From contig NZ_JACSDK010000009.1 of assembly GCF_014925385.1 (NCBI RefSeq), forward strand, positions 62,001 through 126,000: a stretch of 64,000 nucleotides of DNA. The letters are read 5' to 3'. Position numbers and translations under genes: made by a program. The notes beneath the pieces were generated by a model that was given only the letters and a program-made list of their open reading frames with translations, had not been told where the DNA came from and did not search any database. The stretch comes from Pelagibius marinus. Its GTDB lineage: Bacteria > Pseudomonadota > Alphaproteobacteria > Kiloniellales > Kiloniellaceae. This document shows, one piece after another, positions 26,705 through 37,020 of this stretch (positions are counted from its first letter, which is position 1; every line of letters starts with the position of its first letter).

Positions 26705-27232
26705 CTAGATCAGGTCGTCCAGCAGCAGGTCGGCCGACAAATCCCCGTCGGTGACCTCGGCGGACTGCGTGGGTTCCATCTGTTCCCCCTGATAACGGCC
26801 CAACTCGAAGGCGCCGGCGCAGGCCAGCACCAGGGCCACCGCCGCGAAGGCCGGCACCGCCGGGCGCAGCCAGCCGACGAGGAGGTGCCCGAACCGGGCG
26901 CCTCCCTTCTCCGGCGTCGCCTGCGGCGCCTTCCTTCGCGGCCGCAGAGCCTGGGCCTTCTCGACGACGCCGATCGGCGCCGCCTCGGGGCCGGCGGCCA
27001 GCGTTTCGCGCAGGACCAGCAGTTCGTCCAGCAGGGCCGGGTCGCCGGCCAGCCGCGCCTCCAGGCGCGCCGCCTCGTCCTCGGCCAGGCTGCCGTCCAG
27101 GTAGGCGGCCAGCCACAGCGCCTCGGGCTCCTCGGCCTCCATCCCCTGGGCCGCCCCTGGGGGCGCCCCGGCCTCGCGGGCCCGGCGCCAGAGGGCCGCG
27201 CCCTCTTTCGTCTTGGTCTTATCTTCCCTCAT
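26705..27232 (-). CDS. Putative transmembrane anti-sigma factor
   Basis: 175 aa. An N-terminal acidic cytoplasmic part (ALWLAAYLDGSLAEDEAARLEARLAGDPALLDELLVLRE) resembles the sigma-binding region of anti-sigma factors that count down with L/AxxYLDGxL. A single membrane helix follows (VPAFAAVALVLACAGAFELG), then a short periplasmic tail. It is directly downstream of the ECF sigma gene (61 bp). It probably holds the sigma factor at the membrane. There is no zinc-binding HxxxCxxC motif. Confidence 0.7.
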   Translation of the reverse strand: MREDKTKTKEGAALWRRAREAGAPPGAAQGMEAEEPEALWLAAYLDGSLAEDEAARLEARLAGDPALLDELLVLRETLAAGPEAAPIGVVEKAQALRPRRKAPQATPEKGGARFGHLLVGWLRPAVPAFAAVALVLACAGAFELGRYQGEQMEPTQSAEVTDGDLSADLLLDDLI

Positions 27233-27293
27233 GTCTCACTACCTCTTGCCCCTTAAGCCGTATTACGCGGCAACGCCGCGAAATATCCCCGGT

Positions 27294-27875
27294 TTAACTT
27301 TCTTCCCCCAATTCAGCCTGAAAATGCCCGCGCAGCTTCACCAGCGCCTTGTGGTGCATGGAGCGCACGGTCTGCGGGTCAATGCCGATCACCTCGGCCG
27401 CCTCGCCCGGCGTCATGTCGCGCCGGTAGAGCAGTTCCAGCACCAGAGCCTGGCGCGGCGACAGCAGGCCGTCGGGAATCTTCACCTTCTCCGGGATCAC
27501 CGGATCGACCGCCAGCACCGACTCCGGCTGGGTCTCGATGTCCTCGGTGCGCCGGCGCAGGCGCCGCAGGTGATCGATCGCCGCCGAGTTGGCCACCACC
27601 GTCAGCCAGGTGGTGATCTTTGCCCGTGAGGCGTCGTAGCTGCGCAGCAGCCGGAAATCGTTCTGGCACAGCTTCACGAAGACATCCTGCACCACGTCCT
27701 CCGCGTCCGAGGTGCGCCCGGCCGGCACCAGCCGGCGGCGCACGGCGGCGAAGATCACCGCCGCATAACGCGCCACGAAGCGATCCCAGGCCGCCTTGTT
27801 CCCGTCCAGCAGGGCGCCCAGATCGGCATCGCCTCCGCTCACGGTCTCGCCTTCCACCGCAACGGCAAAACTCAT
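27294..27875 (-). CDS. ECF-type RNA polymerase sigma factor
   Basis: 193 aa with sigma-70 region 2 (WDRFVARYAAVIFAAVRRRL, DAEDVVQDVFVKLC) and region 4 (LSPRQALVLELLYRRDMTPGEAAEVIGIDPQTVRSMHHKALVKLR). It heads a three-gene leftward operon with a probable anti-sigma factor and a Spy/CnrX-like sensor, pointing to an envelope-stress or metal response. A GGAAC-N16-CGGATAA sequence upstream is a candidate autoregulated promoter. Confidence 0.9.
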   Translation of the reverse strand: MSFAVAVEGETVSGGDADLGALLDGNKAAWDRFVARYAAVIFAAVRRRLVPAGRTSDAEDVVQDVFVKLCQNDFRLLRSYDASRAKITTWLTVVANSAAIDHLRRLRRRTEDIETQPESVLAVDPVIPEKVKIPDGLLSPRQALVLELLYRRDMTPGEAAEVIGIDPQTVRSMHHKALVKLRGHFQAELGEES

Positions 27876-27973
27876 CCCACTCCTTCGATCGGACCTCTGC
27901 CGGCACCGGGATCTCTACCCCGTCGGCCCGCCAGCATAGACCGATTCCACCCCGGGAGTGCCAGACCGCCAGC

Positions 27974-28001
27974 TTATCCGCATGCGCGGCCCAGTTGTTC
28001 C
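27974..28001 (-). promoter_or_regulatory. Candidate ECF-type promoter upstream of the sigma operon
   Basis: Read on the minus strand: GGAAC (28001-27997), 16-nt spacer, CGGATAA (27980-27974), about 100 bp before the sigma factor ATG. GGAAC is the usual ECF -35 core. The -10 part is less constrained and the assignment is tentative. It overlaps the divergent promoter region of the helicase gene. Confidence 0.35.
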
Positions 28002-28016
28002 CGTTATAGTCCAACG

Positions 28017-30871
<2,855 letters not shown>

Positions 30872-30875
<4 letters not shown>

Positions 30876-31384
30876 CGAGCCGGCTTGAACGCATGATCGC
30901 GCGCCTGATCACGCAGCGCGCCTGCATCGGCGCGGCGGCACGCAGGGTCGAGCATCTGGAAGGTCCCGTGCTTGAGATCGGACTGGGCAAGGGGCGCACC
31001 TATACGCACCTGCGCCAGGTCTTCGCCGGTCGGGAGATCATCGCCTTCGACGCCGACCTGCACGCGCCGCCCGGCGCCGCACCGCCGCAGGACTGCCTGC
31101 TGCTCGGTGACTTCCGGGAAACCCTGCCGGCGATGGCGCGGCGGCGCCCCGGCCAGGCCGTCCTGGTGCACGCCGACTTCGGCAGCGAAGACTGCGACGC
31201 GGACAAGGCGCTGGCACAGGAGATCGCCGCTCCCATCACCGAACTGGTCGCGCCGCAGGGGATCGTCGTCAGCGACCGCCCCCTCTCCCATCCCGCCCTC
31301 GGCCAGATCGCCTTGCCGGCGATCGAACTGCCCGAAGGCATCGCGCCCTGGCGCTATTTCATGTACGAGACCGCGCAGAGCTGA
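30872..31384 (+). CDS. Small class I SAM-dependent methyltransferase-like protein
   Basis: 170 aa. The SAM motif I is GPVLEIGLGKGRTYTHLRQVF. AFDADLHAPP takes the place of motif II and VHADFGSEDCDADKALAQEI resembles motif IV. It is shorter than most methyltransferases and ends PWRYFMYETAQS. GTG start overlaps the helicase stop (GTGA), so the two are translationally coupled. The substrate is unknown. Confidence 0.78.
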
Positions 31385-31412
31385 GCGGGCGACGCTCGGC
31401 CGCCTCGCCGCC

Positions 31413-32213
31413 CTATGCCTTCTGCGCCGTCACGATGTGCGCGGGGGAATCGAAGTTTACGGTCCCGTCCGCAGCGGCGAAGCCTTTCAGTTCTTCCTGT
31501 GCCGCCTGCTGCAGTTGCGCGTACTGCGCGTCGTCGATGGCGTCGGCCAGCGTCCAGCCCTTCACGTCGGTGTGGACCCAGTCCGCGATGGAAGGAAAGC
31601 GCGCCCTGCCGACCTGGGTGTCGGCCGACGCCCCGGGAATGCCCGCGGCCTGGAAGAGGCCGAGCACCTCCGCCGGATTGCCCAGCACGAAGGGCGCGCG
31701 CAGGCCGTCGGCGACCGCCTCGCCGAAGAGCCGCTCCAGCAGCGCGACCATGGCGGCATAGCCCGGCGTGCGCTCCAGCGAATCCCAGGTCACCACCACC
31801 AGGCGTCCGCCCGGCTTCGTCACACGCCACATCTCGGCCAGCGCTTTCACCCGGTCCTCGAAGAACATGAGGCCGAACTGGCAGGTGACGGCGTCGAAGC
31901 GACCGTCGTCGAAGGGGATCTTTTCGGCGAAGCCGTCGCGCCAATCGACCTTGGGATCGAGGCGCCGGGCCACCGCCAGCATGCCCTCATTGGGGTCCAG
32001 GCCGGTCACCGCCGCCCCTCTGCGCGCCGCCTCGCGGGCAACGCAGCCGGTGCCGCAGCCCACATCGAGCAGGCGCTGTCCCTGCGCGGCCCCGGCGGCA
32101 TCGCAGGTCCGCGACGCCCATTCGCCGAACAGGGCGGGGACGAAGAATTCCTCGTAGACCTCGGCCGCCGTCTTGGTGAGCTGGCCGCTTTCCATGGCTT
32201 GGCTGGCTTCCAT
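31413..32213 (-). CDS. Class I SAM-dependent methyltransferase (UbiE-like)
   Basis: 266 aa. Motif I LLDVGCGTGCVAREAARRG, then GLDPNEGMLAVAR, FAEKIPFDDGRFDAVTCQFGLMFF (UbiE/COQ5-like post-I), and KPGGRLVVVTWDS. The start is ATG at 32213 with an AGGAGATC ribosome site; the frame extends upstream without similarity. It is divergent from an HxlR regulator, with ~137 bp between, which probably controls it. Substrate unknown. Confidence 0.85.
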   Translation of the reverse strand: MEASQAMESGQLTKTAAEVYEEFFVPALFGEWASRTCDAAGAAQGQRLLDVGCGTGCVAREAARRGAAVTGLDPNEGMLAVARRLDPKVDWRDGFAEKIPFDDGRFDAVTCQFGLMFFEDRVKALAEMWRVTKPGGRLVVVTWDSLERTPGYAAMVALLERLFGEAVADGLRAPFVLGNPAEVLGLFQAAGIPGASADTQVGRARFPSIADWVHTDVKGWTLADAIDDAQYAQLQQAAQEELKGFAAADGTVNFDSPAHIVTAQKA

Positions 32214-32350
32214 TGCTGATCTCCTGTGCAGATGAAATGAGCTGCCGGAAAGCTGACAGAGGCGGCGCGGCACTGAATAGTCCACAAAGTGTAGTTCACC
32301 GGGTCAAAAAAGGGGTGCTAAGCTTCGCGCCCGGCACAAAGGAGGAAGCC

Positions 32351-33067
32351 ATGAAGAGCTATGGCCAGTTCTGCCCCGTCGCCAAGGCTTCCGAGCTGTT
32401 CTGCGAACGCTGGACGCCGCTGATCGTGCGCGACCTGGCGGCCGGGGCGACGCGCTTTTCCGAGCTGCAGCGCGGCGTGCCGCTAATGTCGCCGACCCTG
32501 CTGTCGAAACGCCTGAAGCAGCTGGAGGCCGAAGGAATCATCGAAACGCGCCCGCAGAAGGGCGCGCGCGGCAGGACCTATCACCTGACCGAGCCGGGGC
32601 GCGAGTTCATCCCCCTGGTGGTGGCGCTGGGCACCTGGGGCCAGCGCTGGTCGCGCCGCCAGCTGGTGGAGGGCGAGGTCGATCTGGGCCTGCTGGTCTG
32701 GTCGCTGGAGCGCGCCGCCGACGCCACGGCCTTCGGCAAGCGGCAGTCCCTGGTGCAGGTGGAGTTCACCGACCAGCCCAAGGACAAGCGCCTCTGGTGG
32801 TTCATCAATCGGGACGGCAAGTGCGAACTCTGCCTGGAGGACCCGGGCTTCGAGGTCGACCTCTACCTGGCCTGCAGCCTGCCGGACATGATCTACATCG
32901 TGCGCGGCGACCTGCTGCTGCCCCAGGCGCTCTCCAGCGGGCGGCTGGAGGCCCTGGGCAGCACCCGCGCCCGCCGCGCGCTACGCGCCTGGCTGAACCT
33001 CAGCCCGCTCACGAAGGTCAAGTCGCAGAATCGCCTCGAAGCCGTCGCTGCGCCCCCGCGCCGGTGA
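32351..33067 (+). CDS. HxlR family transcriptional regulator with C-terminal sterol-carrier-like domain
   Basis: 238 aa. Residues ~1-110 are an HxlR winged helix: CPVAKASELFCERWTPLIVRDLAAGATRFSELQRGVPLMSPTLLSKRLKQLE. Residues ~130-230 form a second domain (SLVQVEFTDQPKDKRLWWFINRDGKCELCLEDPGFEVDLYL) of the SCP2-like type found in long HxlR proteins. ATG at 32351 follows AAAGGAGGAAGCC, a strong ribosome site. The divergent methyltransferase is the likely target. The 3' end overlaps that of the histidine kinase by 87 bp on opposite strands. Confidence 0.87.
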   Translation: MKSYGQFCPVAKASELFCERWTPLIVRDLAAGATRFSELQRGVPLMSPTLLSKRLKQLEAEGIIETRPQKGARGRTYHLTEPGREFIPLVVALGTWGQRWSRRQLVEGEVDLGLLVWSLERAADATAFGKRQSLVQVEFTDQPKDKRLWWFINRDGKCELCLEDPGFEVDLYLACSLPDMIYIVRGDLLLPQALSSGRLEALGSTRARRALRAWLNLSPLTKVKSQNRLEAVAAPPRR

Positions 33068-34481
33068 GTTGAGTTCCAGCTTGCCGCCGGACTGGGCGAG
33101 GATCGTCTCGACGATGGCGAGGCCCAGGCCGGCGCCCGGGGCCCCGGCGGCGCCCCGCTCGCAACGGCGGGGGAGGGGGGGAAGGGGCCGCGGGGGGGCC
33201 GGGCGGCCCGCGCCCCCCGCCCGGCGCCTCGGCGGCGCCGCGCTCGAAACGCCGGGTCAGGGTGGCAAGGCGCTGCGGCGGCACCACGGGACCGCCGTTG
33301 ACCACGTGGATCGAGCCGTCACCCTCTATGTGGACCACCACCGGCCCGCCCTCGCGGCCGTGGTGCAGGGCATTGTCGATGAGGTTGCGCAGGGCGATGG
33401 CGAAGGCGTCGATATCGGTGCGCGCCACCAGCCGCGCGCGGCCGCCGTCGTCGAAGTGCAGCCGCCCGCCGTTGTCGCCGCGGCGCGCGAACTCCTCCAC
33501 CACCAGGCGAAAAGCCGGCATGACGTCCACGGGATCGCGCCTGAGGGCGATGCCCGACTCGGCGCGGGCTAGCTGCAGCAGCTTTTCCACCAGATCGCCG
33601 AGGCGGTGCAGGGTCGCTGCGATCTGGTCGATGCGCGCCTGCTGCGGCGTGCCGCGCAGCTCGGCGGCCAGGCGCTGGGTCTGGGCCAGGGCGGCCGCCA
33701 CCGGCGTGCGCAGCTCGTGGGCCGAATTGGCGGCGAAGGCGCGCTCGCTCTCCAGCACCCTTTCCAGGCGCGCCAGCAGGTCGTTCACGTCCTCGATGAT
33801 GGGCGCCAGCTCCTCCGGCATGGCCTCGTAGGGGATCGGCGAAAGGTCGCCGCCGCCGCGCGCGTCCAGGGCGGCGCGCACCTCGGCCACCGGCGCCAGG
33901 CTGCGGCGCACGGTCCAGAAGATGACCAGGCCCGCCAGGGGAATGAGCACGGCCAGCGGTGCGGCTACCCCGCCCAGGGTCTCGTAGACCGCCTCGCGGC
34001 GGTGGGACAGCGGTTCGCCGACCGTGATGAAGATCCGCCCCGGGGGCACGCGCTCGGTGAAGAAGCGCCAGTCGCCGGCCTCCGCGTGGCCGCGCTTCAG
34101 CGCCACCGGGAAGGGCTCCTCCGGGGCGTCATGGGAGCGCAGCAGCACATGACCCTCGGCGTCGCGCACCTGATAGACGAGGTATTCCTCGTGCTCGGCG
34201 AACTCCAGGTTCTCGGCGATCACGCGGACTTCGTGCGGATCGCCCCCGTCCTCGTCTTCGTCCTCGTCTTCGTCCTCGCCCCCCGGCACCGGAAAGCCGC
34301 TGACCACCAGCGGCGCCAGGCGCTGCGCGGTTTCCTGCAGGGCGCTGTCAAAAACCTCGTTGACCTCGTGGTTGACGATGCTGCCCGCCACCCCGGCGGC
34401 GGCGAGCCACAGCAGAATCAGCGCCGCGGTGAGGCCGGAGATCAGCCGTCGCGAGATGCTCCATCTTCGGGTATCGCCCAC
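32981..34481 (-). CDS. Sensor histidine kinase, reading frame broken by an 85-nt insert
   Basis: OmpR-partner type kinase: a membrane helix (LISGLTAALILLWLAAAGVAGS), a periplasmic sensor with an EDEDEDEDED run, a second helix, HAMP, the H-box NSAHELRTPVAAALAQTQ, and N-box LRNLIDNALHHGREGG. The frame is good to RRFERGAAEAPG at about 33220. It then runs through low-complexity residues. Deleting 33136-33220 (85 nt) restores GAGLGLAIVETILAQSGGKLELN and a normal end at 32981. So the gene is probably intact in the organism and the break is an assembly error. GTG start 34481, 8 bp after the regulator stop. Confidence 0.85.
33136..33220. repeat. 85-nt G/C-skewed imperfect duplicate inside the histidine kinase
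   Basis: Aligned without gaps to the next 85 bases, positions 33136-33195 match 33221-33280 at 48 of 60 places. All 12 changes in the first copy are to G or C (8 to G). Similarity falls off further along. The first copy also contains G-runs absent from the second. Removing it restores the kinase frame. A drift towards G is what poor two-colour-chemistry read ends look like. Confidence 0.8.
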
Positions 34482-34489
34482 GCCGCCCC

Positions 34490-35149
34490 CTAGTCCGAAC
34501 CCAGGCGGTAGCCGACGCCGCGCACCGTGTGAATGGCGTCGCGGCCGAGCTTCTTGCGCAGGCGGCTGATGTGCACCTCGACGGTGTTGCTCTCGATCTC
34601 CGAGCCGAAGTCGTAGAGCGCCTCTTCCATCTGCTCCTTGGAGATCACGGCCGTCGCCCGCCGGGTCAGCAGGTCGAGGATCGCCCATTCCCGCTTGGTG
34701 AGGTCGATGGCCTCCTCGCCGCGCCACACGCGCCGCGCCGCCTTGTCGATCTTCAGCTTGCCGGAGCTGATCAGCGGGTTGGGATTGCCGGCATAGCGCC
34801 GCGAGACCGCCATGACCCGTGCGCTGAGTTCGTTCAGGTCGAAGGGCTTCACCAGGTAGTCGTCGGCGCCGGCGTTCAGCCCCTCGATGCGGTCGCTGAT
34901 CTGGTCGCGCGCGGTGAGGATGATGACCGGACGCTGGTCGCCGCCGCGCCGCAGGGTCTTCAGCAGATCGAGACCACGGCCGTCCGGCAGGTGCAGGTCC
35001 AGCAGCACCAGGCCGTAGTCGACCGCGCGCAGGGCCGCATCGGCCTCGTCCAGGCGGGCCACCCAGTCGACGGCATGCCCGTCGGCGGCGACCTGCTCCT
35101 GCACCGCCTGGCCGAGAACCGGCTCGTCTTCGATCAAGAGAACACGCAT
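34490..35149 (-). CDS. OmpR-family response regulator
   Basis: 219 aa. Receiver domain with MRVLLIEDEPVLGQAVQEQ, phospho-acceptor Asp in GLVLLDLHLPDGRGLD (~51), and LVKPFDLNEL with the conserved Lys. The C-terminal winged helix has LTKREWAILDLLTRR and NTVEVHISRLRKKLGRDAIHTVRGVGYRL. It pairs with the downstream histidine kinase. It is divergent from PepSY and cytochrome b561 genes. Direct repeats with 11-bp spacing in the gap are candidate binding sites. Confidence 0.95.
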   Translation of the reverse strand: MRVLLIEDEPVLGQAVQEQVAADGHAVDWVARLDEADAALRAVDYGLVLLDLHLPDGRGLDLLKTLRRGGDQRPVIILTARDQISDRIEGLNAGADDYLVKPFDLNELSARVMAVSRRYAGNPNPLISSGKLKIDKAARRVWRGEEAIDLTKREWAILDLLTRRATAVISKEQMEEALYDFGSEIESNTVEVHISRLRKKLGRDAIHTVRGVGYRLGSD

Positions 35150-35204
35150 ACCCTACCCGCTTTGCTGCCCCGGACGCCGCAGCGCCGCCAGCCCGGGGCG
35201 GCGA

Positions 35205-35237
35205 TATAAAGGGGCCATAAAAGGGTCATAAAGAGGC
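35205..35237. promoter_or_regulatory. Three tandem 11-bp repeats, candidate response-regulator operator
   Basis: TATAAAGGGGC, CATAAAAGGGT and CATAAAGAGGC follow one another without gaps, consensus YATAAARRGGY. OmpR-family dimers bind direct repeats with this 10-11-bp period. It lies ~56 bp before the response regulator start, which suggests autoregulation. Confidence 0.5.
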
Positions 35238-35303
35238 CCTTCCAAGGGACCTGGGGACTTCCCATAGCAAGCTTACGCCAAGCTGAACAACTCTTTCTCC
35301 CCA

Positions 35304-35321
35304 CGTCAGTTTCCCGTCAGT
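35304..35321. promoter_or_regulatory. Direct repeat CGTCAGT-N4-CGTCAGT, candidate regulator site
   Basis: Two identical heptamers with an 11-bp period (CGTCAGT at 35304-35310 and 35315-35321), ~60 bp upstream of the PepSY start. Heptamer plus 4-nt spacer is typical of OmpR/PhoB-family sites. It differs from the repeats at 35205, so at most one of the two is likely to be the true site. Confidence 0.4.
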
Positions 35322-35381
35322 GCCCAAGCGCAGAACTGTCGCCGTCCAAACCCCGAAGCCAATCCATCAAGAGGTGTTGCA

Positions 35382-35657
35382 ATGAAATCCATGATTGTCT
35401 CCGCCACCCTGGCGGCCGCCCTTGCCGCCACCCTGGCTGCCGGCTCCGCCGCCGCCAGCGACAAGTGCAGCGTGCCGAAGGCCGAATGGCAGCCGCAGAC
35501 CGCCCTTCAGCAGAAGCTGGAAGGCGAGGGCTGGAAGGTGAAGAAGATGAAGGTCGACGACGGCTGCTACGAGGTCTACGGCACCGATGCCGAAGGCAAG
35601 CGCATGGAGGTCTACTTCGACCCCAAGACCTTCGCGGTCGTGAAGTCGAAGAGCTGA
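35382..35657 (+). CDS. Secreted PepSY domain-containing protein
   Basis: 91 aa with a signal peptide (MIVSATLAAALAATLAAGSAAASDKC). The mature part, LQQKLEGEGWKVKKMKVDDGCYEVYGTDAEGKRMEVYFDPKTFAVVK, is a single PepSY domain. Small periplasmic PepSY proteins commonly pair with a cytochrome b561 and an OmpR-type two-component system. Four bases separate it from the cytochrome gene, and it faces away from the regulator, so it is probably part of its regulon. Confidence 0.88.
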   Translation: MKSMIVSATLAAALAATLAAGSAAASDKCSVPKAEWQPQTALQQKLEGEGWKVKKMKVDDGCYEVYGTDAEGKRMEVYFDPKTFAVVKSKS

Positions 35658-35661
35658 GACC

Positions 35662-36216
35662 ATGACGGCGACGGTTCCGACAACGACGGTGCGGGTGTGG
35701 GACCCCCTGGTCCGGATCTTCCACTGGTCCCTGGTCGCCTCCTTCGCGGTGGCCTGGGTCTCCGCCGACGAGTGGGACGACCTGCACATCTGGGCGGGTT
35801 ACACGGCGGCGGCGCTCGTCGCCTTCCGCCTGGTCTGGGGGCTGGTCGGGCCGCGTTACGCCCGCTTCACCCAGTTCCTGCACGCGCCCGGCGCCGTCGC
35901 CGCCTACCTCAAGGACCTGTTGAGCGGGCGGGAGCGCCGCTACCTCGGCCACAATCCGGCCGGCGGGGCGATGATCCTGGCCCTCATCCTCGGCCTGGCG
36001 GCGCTCTGCCTGACCGGCTGGATGACCACCCTGGACATGTTCTGGGGTGAAGACTGGGTCGAAGAGCTCCACGAAGCCCTGGCCAATCTTCTGCTGGTCC
36101 TCGTCGGCCTGCATCTGGCGGGCGTGGTCCTGGCCAGCCTGAAGCACCACGAGAACCTGGTGCGGGCCATGATCACGGGCCGCAAGAGAGCCCCAGCGGC
36201 TGGCGACGAAGCCTAG
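35662..36216 (+). CDS. Cytochrome b561-type (cytochrome b/b6 domain) membrane protein
   Basis: 184 aa with four membrane helices carrying heme His residues: VWDPLVRIFHWSLVASFAVAWVSA, DDLHIWAGYTAAALVAFRLVWG, and LHEALANLLLVLVGLHLAGVVLASLKHHENLV. It is a diheme-type quinone-linked electron-transfer protein of the inner membrane, often called Ni/Fe-hydrogenase cytochrome b-like. It is co-transcribed with PepSY. The redox partner is unknown. Confidence 0.88.
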   Translation: MTATVPTTTVRVWDPLVRIFHWSLVASFAVAWVSADEWDDLHIWAGYTAAALVAFRLVWGLVGPRYARFTQFLHAPGAVAAYLKDLLSGRERRYLGHNPAGGAMILALILGLAALCLTGWMTTLDMFWGEDWVEELHEALANLLLVLVGLHLAGVVLASLKHHENLVRAMITGRKRAPAAGDEA

Positions 36217-36346
36217 CGGTTGGCCGGGACACGCCGGCGGACGTTCCCCAACGTCCGCCGGCTCCCTCTTTCCGACATGCCGTAGACCGCAGAAACCTGC
36301 GGCTTTTGACTCCGCCACTTGACGCCCCTCCGGTTCCGTCATAAAT

Positions 36347-36362
36347 TTCTGTCATGACAGAA
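36347..36362. promoter_or_regulatory. Palindromic operator overlapping the GbsR-type start codon (site 1)
   Basis: Perfect 16-bp palindrome TTCTGTCATGACAGAA. The ATG of the regulator (36354) lies within it. A near-identical site is at 36987-37006. It is a candidate autoregulatory operator: a bound dimer would cover the start codon and initiation region. Confidence 0.65.
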
Positions 36363-36971
36363 TCTTTAGAAAAAATAGATCAAATGCCACCTGCCCTGCG
36401 GGAGTTCATCCTGCACTGGGGCGACCTGGGCGGCCAATGGGGTGTCAACCGCTCGGTGGCCCAGATCCAGGCGCTGCTCTATCTCAGCGACCGCCCTCTG
36501 CACGCCGAGGAGATCGCCACCTGCCTGGGCATCGCCCGCTCCAACGTGTCGAACTCGCTGAAGTGGCTGGTCGGCTGGCGGCTGATCGAGCGTGTGCCTG
36601 TGCCCGGCGACCGACGCGATCACTTCGTGGCCGAGACCGACATCTGGGAAATGGTCCTGCGCATCGCCGAAAGCCGCAAGGAGCGCGAGATCGATCCCGC
36701 CACCGCCGTATTGCGCCGCTGCGTGCGCGCAGGGGGCGAGGATCCGCGCGTCGGCAAGGTCGCCCGGCAGCGCCTGGAAGCGATGCTCGACTTTATGGAG
36801 ACCACTGACCGCTGGTATCAGCAGATGGTTTGCCTGCCCAAGGCCAAGGTCTTCGCCCTGCTGAAGATGGGCAGCCGTGTCGTGAACTTCCTCTCCGCGG
36901 TCAAGAAGAGCCCCGGCAAACGCCGCAGCGACGCGCCGGACTCCGCGCCGACGCCGAGCGGCAGGACCTGA
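36354..36971 (+). CDS. GbsR/MarR family transcriptional regulator
   Basis: 205 aa. The winged-helix domain of the GbsR branch is recognisable: WGVNRSVAQIQALLYLSDRPLHAEEIATCLGIARSNVSNSLKWLVGWRLIERVPVPGDRRDHFVAE. A helical C-terminal segment probably dimerises. It sits upstream of a DUF4166 gene and a TIGR01777 gene on the same strand. Matching palindromes at its own start and before the DUF4166 gene imply it controls both transcripts. The inducer is unknown. Confidence 0.9.
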   Translation: MTESLEKIDQMPPALREFILHWGDLGGQWGVNRSVAQIQALLYLSDRPLHAEEIATCLGIARSNVSNSLKWLVGWRLIERVPVPGDRRDHFVAETDIWEMVLRIAESRKEREIDPATAVLRRCVRAGGEDPRVGKVARQRLEAMLDFMETTDRWYQQMVCLPKAKVFALLKMGSRVVNFLSAVKKSPGKRRSDAPDSAPTPSGRT

Positions 36972-36986
36972 TTTTTTTGCCTCAGC

Positions 36987-37006
36987 ATTTCTGTCTGAAC
37001 AGAAAT
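36987..37006. promoter_or_regulatory. Palindromic operator upstream of the DUF4166 gene (site 2)
   Basis: ATTTCTGTCTGAACAGAAAT, 8-bp perfect arms around a 4-bp centre. It shares ATTTCTGT-N4-ACAGAA with site 1. It ends 14 bp before the ATG at 37021 and just ahead of the ribosome site GGAAAAG. A T7 run at 36972-36978 lies between it and the regulator's stop. Confidence 0.65.
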
Positions 37007-37020
37007 AACGGAAAAGAACT

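Noticed and set aside
32214-32350. HxlR operator in the methyltransferase/HxlR gap
   Set aside because: AGTCCAC-AAA-GTGTAGT looks symmetrical at first but the arms do not pair as an inverted repeat.
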